The position numbers and the translations under genes were made by a program. Below, piece by piece: positions 8,631 to 20,480 of a DNA stretch of 64,000 bases (positions within the stretch are counted from its first letter, which is position 1; every line of letters starts with the position of its first letter). Under the pieces are notes generated by a model, which saw only the letters and a list, made by a program, of their open reading frames with translations, searched no databases and was not told the DNA's origin. This DNA is from Plotosus lineatus (lineage: Eukaryota > Chordata > Actinopteri > Siluriformes > Plotosidae): positions 37,169,501 through 37,233,500 of the forward strand of contig CM045733.1 in the NCBI GenBank assembly GCA_024760905.1, in the 5' to 3' direction.

Positions 8631-10052
8631 AGGGTGCCTTCCAGACCTGGCAGGCCCAAGCGTGTAATCAGGGTCTGCTGGGAACGTTTGGCGGAGCCCC
8701 CTGTCCGAGAGGCCTTTAACTCCCACCTCCGGCAGAGCTACAACCACGTTCCGGAGGAGGCGGGGGACATGGAATCCGAATGGGCCATGTTTCGTGCCTC
8801 CATTGCTGAGGCGGCAGCCCATACCCGTAAGGTCATCGGTGCTTGTCGTGGCGGTAATCCCCGAACCCGGTGGTGGACACCTGCGGTGAAGGGGGCCGTC
8901 CAGCTGAAGAAGGAGGCCTATCGGGTTTTATTAGCCTGTGGGACTCCTGAGGCAGCAAACGGGTACCGGCAGGCCAAACGTGCTGCAGCCGAGGCTGTCG
9001 CAGATGCAAAATCTCGGGCGTGGGAGGAGTTCGGTGAGGGCCTGGAGAGTGATTATCGGTTGGCCCCAAAAAGGTTCTGGGCCACCATCCGACGCCTCAG
9101 GAGGGGGAAGCAGTTCTTCACAAACACTGTTTACGGTGGAGGTGGGGAGCTGCTTACCTTGACTGGGGATGTTGTTGAGAGGTGGAGGGAATACTTTGAG
9201 GACCTTCTCAATCCCACCAACACGCCCTCCGTGGAAGAGGAAGACCCTGGGGGTTCGGGTGAGGGTCCGCCCATCACTGGAGTGGAGGTCACTGAGGTTG
9301 TCAAAAAGCTCCTCGGTGGTCGAGCTCCGGGGTTGGACGAGATCCGCCCGGAATATCTCAGGGCTCTGGATGTTGTAGGACTGTCTTGGTTGACACGTCT
9401 CTGCAACATTGCGTGGTCATCGGGGGCTGTAATTTCTAGGCGCAGTCGAGGCGATGAGGGGTTCTGGTTTGGTGGCCATCGGATATCGTCTCTGCTTTTT
9501 GCGGATGATGTTGTCCTTTTGGCTTCATCAAATCGGGCCCTCCAGCTCTCATTGGAGCGATTCGCAGCCGAATGCGAAGCAGCCGGGATGAAGATCAGTA
9601 CCTCCAAGTCCGAGGCCATGGTTCTCAGTCGGACAATGGTGGAATGCACCCTCCGGGTCGGGAATGAGGTCCTGCCCCAAGTGGAGGAGTTTAAGTATCT
9701 TGGGGTCTTGTTTACGAGTGAGGGAAGGATGGAGCGAGAGATCGACAGACGGATCGCTGCAGCCTCTGCTATTAAGCGGTGCCTGTACCGGTCCGTTGTG
9801 GTGAAAAAGGAGCTGAGCCGCAAGGCGAAGCTCTCAATTTACCAGTCGATCTACGTTCCAACCCTCACCTATGGTCACGAGCTTTGGGTAATGACCGAAA
9901 GAACAAGATCACGGATACAAGCGGCTGAAATGAGCTTTCTTCGCCGGGTGGCGGGGTTCTCCCTTAGAGATAGGGTGAGGCGCGCCGCCATCCGGGGAGA
10001 GCTCGGAGTAGATCCGCTGCTCCTCTGCATTGAGAGGGGCCAGTTGAGGTGA
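8208..10052 (+). CDS. LINE ORF: endonuclease C-part joined to shortened reverse transcriptase
   Basis: A 614-codon open frame. Residues 1-140 are the C-terminal endonuclease half (GDFN, 'SSMIDFVVVSSDL', STDH). A linker follows, with 'RTRWWTPAVKGAVQLKKEA', then the RT N-terminus ('GGRAPGLDEIRPEYLRA'). At about 9427-9440 the frame passes straight from 'WSSGAVI' to 'SRRSRGDEGFWFGG', missing the central RT part that normally holds the first catalytic Asp ('FVDLEKAFD'-type) and 'GLRQG' segments, then reaches 'LLFADDVVLLASS'. The deletion is in frame, so the ORF looks intact although the RT cannot be complete. The Met at 8208 is only the first Met after a frameshift, not a biological start. Confidence 0.85.
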   Translation: MLMHQMTVQSTHPFGVFGGVGERSLGRLAVVLGDFNAHVGNDSVTWKGVIGRYGLSSLNPNGVSLLDFCARHSLSITNTMFEHKGVHKCTWHQDTLGRSSMIDFVVVSSDLRPYVLDTRVKRGAELSTDHYLVVSWLRWCGRVPSRPGRPKRVIRVCWERLAEPPVREAFNSHLRQSYNHVPEEAGDMESEWAMFRASIAEAAAHTRKVIGACRGGNPRTRWWTPAVKGAVQLKKEAYRVLLACGTPEAANGYRQAKRAAAEAVADAKSRAWEEFGEGLESDYRLAPKRFWATIRRLRRGKQFFTNTVYGGGGELLTLTGDVVERWREYFEDLLNPTNTPSVEEEDPGGSGEGPPITGVEVTEVVKKLLGGRAPGLDEIRPEYLRALDVVGLSWLTRLCNIAWSSGAVISRRSRGDEGFWFGGHRISSLLFADDVVLLASSNRALQLSLERFAAECEAAGMKISTSKSEAMVLSRTMVECTLRVGNEVLPQVEEFKYLGVLFTSEGRMEREIDRRIAAASAIKRCLYRSVVVKKELSRKAKLSIYQSIYVPTLTYGHELWVMTERTRSRIQAAEMSFLRRVAGFSLRDRVRRAAIRGELGVDPLLLCIERGQLR

Positions 10053-10087
10053 GTCATATATATGTAGATACACGCACACACTCAGTG

Positions 10088-10232
10088 TGTAGTTTGTAAG
10101 CCATGAATGCAGCGTCATTGCGTCATTACGTCAGCGTGCCACGTAAGTACGTCTAAACTCAAAATTTGAGGGTTTTTTTTTTTTGGGGGGGGGGGGGGGA
10201 CGTAAAACGGATGAACATAAGTCGGGGAGCGT
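10088..10232. mobile_element. pogo/Tigger-like fragment
   Basis: Matches part of the pogo-like element at 53820-56269 ('gatgcagcgtcat', 'ctaaactcaaaatttga', then a T-tract and a '...gtctgta' end). Here the T-tract is followed by a 14-base G run. It abuts the broken 3' end of the LINE. Confidence 0.5.
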
Positions 10233-10362
10233 CTGTATATTATTCTGGTCTCAGAGATGCTGTAGCCTTTCTCAGCAAACACCTGGTAAAAGCGGGAGGG
10301 TAAGACCTTTGTAACAATTTCTCTTTAAACACTTTACTGATATTTAATACTATTCAAAAGCA

Positions 10363-10391
10363 AACAGCCGAAAGAAAAAGAAGAAGAAGAT
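10363..10391 (+). mobile_element. RTE 3' tail remnant
   Basis: About 28 bp, 'aacagccgaaagaaaaag' plus an (aag)n run, identical in type to the RTE tail, with no RTE coding sequence upstream. Either an extremely short 5'-truncated insertion or a relic. Confidence 0.5.
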
Positions 10392-10451
10392 ATTTACACA
10401 GTTTAGCCATGACAGAGACTGTTGGACAGAGTGTTCTCAGACTGCATAGAC

Positions 10452-11643
10452 CAGGGGTCGGCAACCCGCGGCTCTTTCACCTCTCTGGTGCGGCTCCTTG
10501 GCTTTTCAAAATAATGGTGTACTTTACGATGGCCAACGGGTGCACCACAAACATCAACTGCAAAAAGAAAATGCCGCTTATTTACTCACATCGGAAGCAC
10601 TTCGGTCTTCCAGAAAGTTAAACCAGTTTTCACCTGAATGATTGGAGAGCCTGCCTAAGGCAGAGTCCTGCAACGGTCTGGAACCAACAGGTACCAGTGG
10701 GTACCCTTTCAAACATGCTCTCTTAGGGTTGAAAATTACATAGATGAAAATGAACAGTCATGGGGGTAGGCTGATATTTATTTAGTGTGGGCGGGGTATC
10801 AGCTACTTTGAGAGTCTCAGTGTTTTTGAACTGCTGTGTTGGTGGATTTCCAAATTCTTGTGCTCATGGCAAGGAGTGTTCTCACCATTAGCAGAGCAGC
10901 AATAGAGAGAGATTTTTTCAGCCGCTGGGGTTTGTAATCCAGGAACGGAAATCACAGCTGAAGTAAGAGATAGTGAATGAGATTCGTTTATACACACAGC
11001 AATCTCCGAATTAAATAACTCTCCTCACAGTGACCAAATAAAAGACTGGGTCTGGTTCAGTCTCTACTCTGAGAATCGGTCGGTCTGTGCAGCATTAATA
11101 TTTTTTAAAAGAATGGTGAGCAGGCTCCTTCTTAAAATAAGTCTTCATATACTTTTCTGTGTTGCTGTCGTTTTTGTAAATTAAAACTATGACAATACAA
11201 CATTAATATAATGAATAAGGAAAAAGAAGATCCCGCGAAGGGATGGTGAGGTTGGCCACCCAACCTGTTCACACATCTGGCTGCACCCCGTCCCACACTT
11301 CGTGGGATAGATATTCTTTTTCTTTATTAAAATACAAGTAGGACTCGAACACATTCATTCATTTTCTGAACCACTTAATCCTAATTTGGGTCGCGGTGGG
11401 CTGGCAATTTTTTTTTGAAATCTAAATGTTTTTGTTGCAAGCAGAATTCTAATTTAATAGACTCTGCAGTCGTTTAAATTAATACAACACATTGTTGTTT
11501 TATATTAACATGAAGGAAAAATGGGAAAAACATTCTATGCCGTGTTATTTGATTTTAAAAGTCAAAAAAAAAATTTGTGGCTCCCTTTATTGTGGAAAAC
11601 GGGTTCAAATGGCTCTTTGAATGGCAAAGGTTTCCGACCCCTG
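10452..11643. mobile_element. hAT-family element, non-autonomous, 8-bp TSD
   Basis: Ends are caggggtcggcaacc and ggtttccgacccctg (15-bp TIRs, one mismatch). Both flanks are gcatagac (10444-10451 and 11644-11651), a perfect 8-bp TSD diagnostic of hAT insertion. Sub-terminal 'ggctct' repeats occur at both ends. No transposase is encoded in the 1192 bp. Inside lie an imperfect hairpin near 11232-11310 ('cccgcgaaggga' ... 'cttcgtggga') and an L2-like tail fragment at 11355-11412. Confidence 0.93.
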
Positions 11644-11651
11644 GCATAGAC

Positions 11652-11822
11652 AGATAGAATCAGGAGTCATGTAGAGAACAATATGAAACACACTCAACGT
11701 CAGAGCATTTTATCATCGTCTCTATGCTGAACATTAATTTGTAGAGGAAAAAAGATACAGAGCTCATCTAATATTCCACAGTGACTTGTATTTAATATCA
11801 CAGCAGCATCTTTCAGATACAG

Positions 11823-11900
<78 letters not shown>

Positions 11901-12514
11901 CACTAATGACCCAGTAGAAATGAGCACTTGGTGTACTCCTGACTATAGCGTTCAGATCTCCCTTTTCTATACATTCAAAAGTATGGGTGTGATAGTAAGA
12001 GATGTGGTGCACTCATTAGGTATGATCATAATTCCAGTTTGCCCTTCCATCGTACATGAGGATAACAAAGGAAAAACTGAGAAACATCAGTACACATTAG
12101 TAGTAGTCAGTGTAACCTAGACATAAAAATTTGGAAAACGTGAAAGCAACATCAGGAGACGTTCTGCTCACATTTCTAGAAGATTTGTGCTTTTGTATCC
12201 AATATCAGAGATGCATCAAAACAACATCCATATTATTAAGCTGTCAGTCTGCAGTCAGCCATAATCCATAAACAAATGCCTCAGACAGAAAGATTAAGGT
12301 CATGCTTATGGATGTTGAATGACTACTGTATTTTTTGTTTGATTGTTTTTTGTTTTCAGATGAAAGCTAGATTACACATCAGTTCTGTTTATCCAAGCAT
12401 TTCTTTTAACAGCATCACACTTTCAGGCCCATCCCTTCAGCAGAAGCATTTGAAACTTAAAACAGCAGTAACATGCTTGGTTTATATGACAAGGGTAACA
12501 TGTATATCTTTTCT
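11652..12514. other. No gene recognised; contains (CA)n
   Basis: AT-rich, apparently single-copy sequence with a long (CA)n microsatellite at 11822-11898. No coding exon, RNA gene or TE could be supported. An 85-codon open stretch at 12276-12533 shows no domain. Confidence 0.6.
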
Positions 12515-12652
12515 TCAGTCATTAATTTTCTAAGTCGGGTAATCCTAATCAGGGTCATAGCAAGGCTGGCACCCACGTCAGCCGACTTGGCGTGAGGGCA
12601 GGAAACACCATGGATAGCTCACCAGTTCAAGGCATGGCCAAAACTCACGTTA
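12515..12652 (-). mobile_element. SINE-A fragment with L2-like tail
   Basis: On the minus strand this matches the L2/CR1-type 3' segment of SINE-A: complements of 'gattaggattaagcggtt'-type sequence, 'gctggcacccacgtcagcc' and a degenerate 'gagctgtccagggtgta' region. Head and body are lost. Confidence 0.55.
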
Positions 12653-12759
12653 CTTACTTACTGGCTACACGTTGCTCTAGGCCCGAAAGGAGTAAAAATT
12701 TTAGTGTAATAACCATAAATGACAAACACATGAGTTCAGTTAACTGAAATTTTATTTTA

Positions 12760-15700
12760 GTACAACATAGACTGTGGATGCCCACCAGTGAGCAAGTTTA
12801 TGCTTTCAGCATAGTCGGAGACTACACACGAAACCTCTATCTGCCATCTCCAGAATAGATTCTCTTACTCGAAAGTCAAACCTTCATTTATTCTTGTCAG
12901 ATATTTTCTTTGCATTTGTCAGTTGGTAGCTTGGTATTAGGTAAGACTTCGTGTTTTCACGTATTGTGAATGTAATGTGGTTAAGCTTTCTTTGACTGAT
13001 ACCCGAAAGCAATGTCAATGGGCAATCTGGGCTGTCGCCCATACATAAATTTATATGGTGAGAAACTGGACATGTTATTTCGCGTGTAATTATAGGCATG
13101 AGTGGTTATAGGCTTCATATACTCACATCACGTAGTCTTTTCTTTTTCCCTTAGGGTACCCACCATGCTTAGTAGCATGCAGTTAAACCACTCCACTGAT
13201 CTCTGGGGTTCAACTCCTCCTGGATGGGACGCTCGTCCATCACAGTTTACCTTCACAGTATTTTTTTTTTTTTTTTTACTGGTACCCGTTTATACGGGTG
13301 AACAGAGGCATATTTGTGGTTAAGACCTTGCCCAGGGGTCTTAGCACAGTGGGGGGTCGAACTGGGATTTGAACACACAACCTCCTGATCATGAGCACAA
13401 CACCCTAACCACTACACTACCAGCCCCACTGTAGTGGCACCATATTATTGTCTGTTGTGACTGTGAATATGGTTCCATACAAGTAGTCATGAAACTTCTC
13501 AGTGATTTTACGGCATTTTAAGAAAAGAAATTCCAGTTTGTGGGTTGGATAGTCTCACTGTGTGAAAGACGTCTACTTTCATAGGTAATAACATGACTCT
13601 ATCCATTCTGTTTCTGATATAATTCCACACCAAGTCTGGTTGTGCTAGCATTCGTAAGAAGGATATAGGTTAATTTGAGGTTATCAAAACCCGGGAACAA
13701 GGACCGATGTTCATTTCTCTATAATTTCCTTAAAGGCATTTCTAAACGGTTCATTGGAATAGTAGTATTTAGCATCAGTTTTGGCGATCAGTTTCCTTGC
13801 TGGTGGGTAGCCTGCAGTAAGATTTGTTAAGGGCATCACAATTTTTGAGTATTGTCGTACAAACCTCCAATAATAACCGGAGAAACCTACTAAAAAATTG
13901 TAACTCCTTTAAAGTTGGAGGGCTCAGTCAGGTTCTAAGTGCTTCAATCTTTTGAGGATCTGTCTCCACTCCATTTCGAGTAACATAACATGCCACACAT
14001 AGATAGCGCATTGATATTGAGAAAAATTGGCACTTCTCTGGGGGACAACTTCAGACCATTTTGTCTTAGGCTTTTTTGGAAAAGATGAGGTCATCAAGGA
14101 GGACAAGCACCTCTCAGAGATGAATATCAGCCAGACACTTCTCCATTAAATGGTGGAATGTGCTTGGTGCATTTGTTTTCCCCTTCAGCATTCGATTCCA
14201 CTCTCAAAAACCTAGTGGACACATGAAAGCTGTTTGTGCCTTGTCACTCTCTTCTATCTAAATCTAATAGCATCCAGACTTCAGATACATCACTGAAAAC
14301 CACTGGAATCCACTGACTGCAGAAAATGACTCCTCATGGTTGGGTAACACATAAGCATCTTTGATGATTTGCATGTTTAATTTCCTATAACCCACACACA
14401 ATCAAATATCACCATTCTTCTTTTTGACAGGCACAATAGGTGACAAGAAAGGATTACTGCAGTCTTCAGAAGAGTTTGAAGATGCAGTCTCACAGCATCA
14501 TAGTCTTGTGGATGAACGGATGTGGTCGATGTTTGAAGGTGTTTCATCCTTAAGTTTGATGCCATGTTTGACCTTTGTTGCATGACTGAAGTCAAGGTCA
14601 TGATGAGAAAACACATCAGAATAGGAGTTCAGTTTACAAGTTATTCATGCCTTCCACTCTTCAGGCAGTGAATAATCTCCAAAATCAAACTTGAGGTTTG
14701 TACTCGTGTCGCACTGCAGTTGGCTTCTTTGACTAGCAGGCTGCTGTTGTCTGGGGCAGCTAGCTATTTGTTGCTGATTTATATGGAGTGTGCTGGGTTT
14801 GAATTATCCCTTGATGAATACTAAGCTCAGCAATAACACAGTTAGTCCAGAGTGCAACATTATGACTGATCTCATTCCTTAGTAAAACAGGGATCTCGTA
14901 TCTTGCATGGGGAATATGTTGGAAGGGAAATGAGACAGCGGTCAGTGACGACTGTAAATAGTAAAGATGATATGGTAGGTTGCTCAAGTATTGCCCACTT
15001 CTCATTGTTAATCCCACTAACATCAGCAGCACCTTCCAGCAAAACTTTCTGACCAGCAAGGATGATATTTGTTTCATGGCCTCGCAGTTTCACAAAACCA
15101 AGTTGACCGCCTGAGTAGTTTTGTTCGTGCCTGAGCCATAGTGTTGTTAAAACCTGCTGGTAGTCACACTATGGGGTAGCCTGAAATGGAGTATCATTAC
15201 AGAAGCATTCGTACAGCGAATCAAGCATGTTGGTTCAAATCAATAATGGTATGCTGCTGATAGAACTGACATCTGACATGATCAAAGCAAGAGTTTGAAT
15301 TTCGAGCTCAGAAGCAATAAACTATTTTGAGAATTGCACATTTAGATGTAGGTAGCCACTATATGAAACTGACTGACCATTGGCTTCTTCAATCTTCAAT
15401 ATATCACTCACTGGGTAGATAGTGTCAGCTGACAGGTGTAGGTCATAGAAGTATTGAAACACAGTATTAACTTGTGACTCTGTATCAAGCAATGAGCTGC
15501 AATAAATTTTACTAAAACATTTCCAGTGCTCTTGCTCCCAACAAGACCTTTAAGTAGTTTTCTTTTTTCGATAAGTCTGTGTCGCTTTAATGACACTTTA
15601 TGTTTAATTTTATACTCAGGGTTGGGACTTTAACTTTCATCAATTCCTATTTGTCCCTCAATAGGAATACAGTAGTTCCTAGTTTAAAGTAAGTGCTGGC

Positions 15701-15839
15701 ATTATGTCCATCCTCATCACATTGAAACCAATACCAAGGCTTGTGTTTCATAGCGGCATAAACAGGCTTGACTGCTGATTGCTTCTCAGTGACTTTTTTG
15801 TTGTTTGTTTGTTTAGCTTTTTCTTTATTACTTTGTATT
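12760..15839 (-). pseudogene. Old Ty3/Gypsy retrotransposon, 3' portion (protease to integrase)
   Basis: Read on the minus strand from high to low coordinates. A protease or gag-pol linker region lies at 14760-15600. RT pieces at 13924-14200 include 'HHLMEKCLADIH', 'VLLDDLIFSKK' (the YxDD box reads LLDD) and 'ETDPQKIEAL'. An RNase H segment ('NASTTRLGVELYQKQNG') lies near 13500-13650. An integrase C-terminal piece at 12884-13099 has 'GDSPDCPLTLLSGISQRKL'. Frequent stops and frameshifts show long inactivity. It is interrupted by SINE-B (13155-13429) and by the Sushi-like element at 15840; its 5' part resumes at 20843. LTRs were not recognised. Confidence 0.75.
13155..13429 (-). mobile_element. 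SINE-B, tRNA-derived, inserted in old Gypsy
   Basis: On the minus strand: a tRNA-like head with A-box-like 'tagtgtagtggtta' and B-box-like 'gtgttcaaatccc', then 'cactgtgctaagacccctgg', 'gcaaggtcttaaccaca' and 'gggtaccagtaaaaa'. The 3' end is shorter than in the 47948 and 54902 copies. Confidence 0.85.
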
Positions 15840-16201
15840 TGTTAAGCCTGGAGTGTATGCGTCGGACCCAGAGATGCAGGAGACCATAAGAAGGTTCAAC
15901 GATTTTATTTTGCACTAGGAACTGTAAAGCACGGGAATACTAAATCAGTGGAACTGGTCGAGCACGAAGCAAGATACCAGGGGTCAAAGAGAAAGCAGAG
16001 GAACGGAATCACGGGGAAGACAATCTAATGACATCGGAGGGAAGCACGCCGCTCTCATTTATAGCTGGCTGCTTGCTAATTGCAGAGTGGGACCAGGTTC
16101 GCTCTTCTGGAACTCGCCTACCGGCAACAGCCACGCCCCTCCCAAGAGCCTGCAATGACTAAGGAAAAAATGAATGCCGCTAGCCAACACAGACCATAAC
16201 A
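15840..16201 (-). repeat. 3' LTR of Sushi-like element
   Basis: 362 bp, starting tgttaagcctgg and ending agaccataaca on the plus strand. Next to it on the inner side is a purine run (AAGGGGGGG on the minus strand, 16203-16213 region), the likely polypurine tract. Confidence 0.95.
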
Positions 16202-19096
16202 GTACCCCCCCTTAAGGGGCGCCACCTGGCGCCCGACCAGGCTTGTCTGGGAACTGACAGTAAAATTCGTCTAATAAATCCGGGTCCAGGATTAGGGAGC
16301 GGGGAATCCATGAGCGTTCCTCGGGTCCATACCCCTCCAAGTCCACTAGGTACTGAAACCCTCAACCCCACCTGCATACATCAAGGATACGGTTGACTGT
16401 GTATGCGGGATGTCCATCAATCAGCCGGGGAGGAGGGGATGGGGGGTCATTGGGGGGGTGTAGAGGACCTTCTACCATGGGCTTAATCAGGGAAACATGA
16501 AATAATGGGTGTACCTTGAGTGAGGATGGGAGTCTCAGTTGGACGGCGCTGGGGTTTATAATTTTCTATATTACATAGGGCCCAATGTATCTGGGAGAGT
16601 TTTTTGGAGTCGACTTGCAGGGGTAGGTACCGGGAGGAGAGCTACACTTGTTGCCTGACCGTGTAGGGAGGTGCCGGGGTTCGGTGACGATCAGCAATCC
16701 TCTGGTTTCGGGCCACTGTTCGTTCCAGGGCAGCACGTACTTCTTTCCAGACCCGGCGTGCTCTGAGAAACTGTGCCTGGACAGATTGAAGGGCCATTTC
16801 AACCTCCTGGCTGGAAAATGGGAGGCTGGAACCCATTAATCACCATGAAGCATGAAGAGGGACATCCCGGTGGCGGCGCAGATCAGAGAATTGTGTGCGT
16901 ATTCGACCCATGGGAGGTGTGTGGCCCAAGAGGCTGGGAGGCGGGAGGCGACGCAGCACAGGGAGGATCCGAGGCTTTGATTCGCTCACTCCGCCTGCCC
17001 GTTCGACTGAGGATGGTAGCCAGAGGTCAAGCTGCAGGAGACTCCCAAGGTGTCGCAGAACTTCCAAACTCTGGATGCAAACTGGGGGCCCCAGTCTGAA
17101 ACGACGTCCTGGGGGATGCCATGGAGGTGAAAGATGTGTTGGACCAGGAGACCAGCTGTTTCCATTGCCGAGGGGAATTTGGGTAGGGCGATGAAGTGAA
17201 CCGCCTTGGAGAACCGGTCCACTATTGTCAGGATAACAGTGTTCCCCTCAGACGGGGGTAACCTGTGACAAAGTCCACCGCAATATGCGACCAGGTACGA
17301 TGGGGAACGGGTAAGGGTTGGAGGAGACCCGTGGGTGCACGATGGGAGGACTTGCTCCGGGCACAGGTGGCACAAGCACCCACAAACTCCCTGGTGTCAG
17401 CTGCCATCGTTGGACACCAGAAGCGTTTCTGGAGCAAGAGGAGAGTTCGGTGAGCTCCGGGGTGGCAGGCTAATTTTGAGGAGTGAGCCCACTGGAGTGC
17501 TGGGGTTCTGGCCGGCGGGGGAACATATAGTCAACCTTGGGGGCACCCGACGAGCCCCGGTTCCCCCTGATGGGCGTCCCAAACTAGCTGTTCTACCTCC
17601 CATTGGGCTGCTCCAAGTATACAGGAGGTGGGCAGGATGGTCTTCATGGTAGTGTCTTTCCCCGAGGAGAACTGCCTGGAGAGAGTGTCTGGCTTCGTAT
17701 TCCGGGAGCCAGGTCGGTATGTTAGTGTGAAGTTGAACCTTCCCAAGTAGAGTGACCATCATGCTTGACGGGAGTTCAACCTCATGGCTGTACGGAGGTA
17801 GGATAGGTTTTTATGGTTGGTCAAGACCACGAAAGGGTGGGCTGCCCCCTCCAGCCAGTGCCTCTACTCCTGGAGTGCCAAGACCACCGCCAGCAGCTCA
17901 CGATTCCCAACATCATAATTCTGTTCCACCGAAGACAAGCGACGGGAGAAGAAGGCGCATGCGTGTAGCTTCTGGTCTGTGGGTGACCATTGGGAGAGGA
18001 CCGCCCCCACCCCCCTGAGTCTGAGGCGTCGACTTCCACCACAAACTGCAGCGAGGGGTCTGGGTGGATAAGTACGGGCGCATTGACGAATTTAGCCTTC
18101 AGCCTGTCAAACGCCGCCTGGGCACTTGGGGACCACTGAAACGGTGTCTTGGGTGATGTCAACTGTGTGAGGGGGGGCTGCTAGGCAGCTGTAGTCCTGC
18201 ACAAACCGGCGATAGAAGTTTGCAAACCCCAGGAACCTCTGCAGCTGTTTCCGAGTCCCCGGAGTCGCCCACTCCACCACTGCCTTCACCTTCGCCGGAT
18301 CGGGTCTTATCTGCCTCTTCTCCACGATGAACCCCAGGAAGGAGACTGAGGGGACATGAAACTCACATTTTTCTTTAACGAACAATCTGTTCTCCAGGAG
18401 CCTCTTTAGTACCATTCTCAGATGTCGTCAAGGTACACGAATACAAAGCAGTTCAGCATGTCCCTTAGCACATCGTTGACCAGCACTTGAAAACCCGCTT
18501 GGGCATTGGTTAGTCTGAATGGCATGACCAAATATTCGAAGTGCCCCAGGGGCGTGTTGAAAGGCCGTCTTCCACTCGCCCCCCCTCCTGAATCCGGACT
18601 AAGTGGTAGGAGTTTTTCAGGTCCAGCTTGGAAAAAACGGTAGCATCGTGGAGAGGGCTGAAGGCTGAATCGATGAAAGGGAGAGGGTACTTGTTTTTTA
18701 TGGTGATATGGTTCAAGCCCGTGTAATCGATGCAAGGTGTCAGGATCTTGTCTTTCTTTTCGACGAAGAAGAATCCAATGCCTACCGGGGAAGATGCGGG
18801 GCGAATAAGACCTGCAGCCAACGACTCGTTATGTATGCCTCCATTGCATCTTTCTCCGGCTTTGAGAGGTTGTATAGTCGCTGGGAAGGGAGCGTGGAAC
18901 CTGGGAGTAGGTTAATGGCACAGTCGTACGGTCAATGAGGAGGTAATGAGCGAGCCCAGTCCTTGCTGAAAACCTCTTGCAGGTCGTGATATTCTTTGGG
19001 CATGCCAGCTAAGTCCAGATCCTCCAGGTCCACTGGGGTTCGTGAAGCTTGTGAGGGTATGGCCGCCATTAAGCAGTGTTGCAGACAGTAGTCACT
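16202..19096 (-). pseudogene. Sushi-like pol: RT, RNase H, integrase, chromodomain
   Basis: In order from 19096 downward on the minus strand. RT: '[20 protein letters not shown]' near 18760, '[13 protein letters not shown]' and 'FVFVYLDDI' (catalytic box, about 18420-18445). Connection and RNase H: '[16 protein letters not shown]' and '[12 protein letters not shown]' (about 18030). Then 'FTLTYRPGSRNTKPDTLSR'. Integrase zinc finger ('[11 protein letters not shown]', about 17340-17375) and core with '[10 protein letters not shown]', '[10 protein letters not shown]' and 'HPQSNGQAE'. A decayed C-terminal chromodomain lies around 16250-16370 (complement of 'ggagggggtatggac'-like sequence; '[13 protein letters not shown]'). 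Frameshifts occur every few hundred bases; the order is canonical. Confidence 0.88.
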
Positions 19097-20461
19097 CTAG
19101 CTGCGTATGAGGGTGCGCCAGTTGATGTGGGGATTGTGGGTCTGCAACCACGTCCACCCCAATACTAGGGGAGAGAGAGAGGCAGAGAGAACAAACAGCT
19201 CCAAATATTCCTGGTGGTTACCGGACAAACTGAGCTTAACTGGCTTGGTCTTGTGCGTGACGCGAGCTATGAGTCGACAATCAATGGCCACTACTTTCTT
19301 AGGGGTCTCGAGTTCATACACAGCCAGGTCGTGGAGCTTAACCATCCCCAGATCAATAAAGTTAGCATCAGCGCCTGAGCCAATGAATACGTCTACAGGA
19401 TAAGAGTGTTGCACGGAGTGTAGCGTATCTTGAACTTGCAGGCACTTCCTGGGTGTCATGGAGGATCCTCTCGTAGCTGTCGGACCCTGCCGCGCGGGGC
19501 ACTGGGCGAGGTAATGGCCCTTCTCGGCGCAGTCGATGCAGAGACCGTTGGCCAGCCACCGGTGCCTCTCCTCAGTCGTCAGTCTGGTGCAGTTCATCTG
19601 CATGGGTTCTTGACTGTCATCCTTCATCAGAGGAGGAAATGGCATGTGAGTTCGAGGTGGGGCCTCTTTGGGCCTCGAGGAGTGGCTCGAGAACGGGTAG
19701 ATCCTCCTCCCAGGCCTATCTCTCTCTCTCAGCCAGTTGTTCAGCCAGGTAGACAAGGCGATTAACTCCTCAAGAGTCGTTGTCTCATCTCGGGCCACGA
19801 GCTCATTTTTCAGCCTTTCATTAAGCCCCTGCAGGAAAGCCCCCCGGAGCGCTGGGTCGTTCCAGCCACTTTCAATGGCGAGAATTCGGAATCGGATGGC
19901 GTGCTCCGCCACCGACTGTGAGCCTTGCCGAATTCGTGGGAGCTGGGAGCTCGCCTCCTCCCCTTTTGCCAGACGATCAAAAACTTTCTTCATTTCTCAC
20001 ATGAACTGGTCTAACTGGGAGCATAATTCCGGGGTATGGGTTGTGACTGCGAACGCCCAGGACGAGGCTCGCTGTTGTGAGTAAGCTCATGATGAAGGCG
20101 GTTTTTGCTTGATCGGTGGAGTATGTGAGCAACTGCTGGCTGAAGACGAGCGAATACTGATGTAGGAATCGTGCGCAGGAGCCGATCGTGCCCGAATACC
20201 TGGCTGGTGTGGGGATAAGTGGTTCTCGGTGCGCGGGGAGTATAGCTGGCGCTGGCGCTGCTGCCAAAGCGGAAAGGAAAGGATGAGAGGGTGGGGTCGC
20301 GGCAGCGAGGTGAGTGGCGATGGCGTCCATCCTTCCGCCAAGCTGGTGGTTATGTGCTGGAGATTGTCCATCATCTGGTGCAAGGTGGAGTTGTGACGTC
20401 CCAGCAGGGTGCCCTGGTCAGATAGTGTCCGCCGAAGCTGCGCGGTCTCCGCTGGGTCCAT
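19097..20461 (-). pseudogene. Sushi-like gag and protease region, frameshifted
   Basis: The gag ATG at 20461 begins '[17 protein letters not shown]', followed after frame changes by the retrotransposon gag core ('[16 protein letters not shown]' region as '[19 protein letters not shown]', then 'FLQGLNERLKNELVARDE'). A CCHC zinc knuckle follows ('CIDCAEKGHYLAQC', about 19490-19545). The protease is fused downstream. Its flap region is preserved ('ANFIDLGMV'), but the catalytic D-S-G triad reads G-S-G ('FIGSGADANF'; GGC where GAC or GAT is expected), so the protease is catalytically dead. Several frameshifts lie between 19980 and 20330. Confidence 0.85.
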
Positions 20462-20480
20462 GTTTCAGGTCAGAAGATTC

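Larger units (their letters stand above)
7304..10062 (+). mobile_element. APE-type LINE with duplicated 5' end, 3'-truncated
   Basis: A GC-rich non-LTR retrotransposon unlike its AT-rich surroundings. It has a 5' region of two tandem 171-bp copies, an apurinic-type endonuclease, and an RT with 'FADDVVLL'. The 3' end is missing: the protein stops at 'CIERGQLR' where related LINEs continue, and unrelated pogo-like sequence follows. Clade is uncertain; from memory the 5' sequence and the protein resemble an I/Nimb-like LINE common in teleosts. Clade and orthologues need a database search. Confidence 0.8.

Noticed and set aside
10046..10056. Splice donor at the LINE truncation point (gag|gtgagt)
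   Set aside because: The LINE sequence itself supplies gaggt; the junction with pogo-like sequence makes the match by chance as far as can be seen.
20461..20480. tRNA primer-binding site of the Sushi-like element
   Set aside because: The segment does not begin with the usual TGG and I could not match it to a tRNA or to the element's own 5' RNA; left unassigned.
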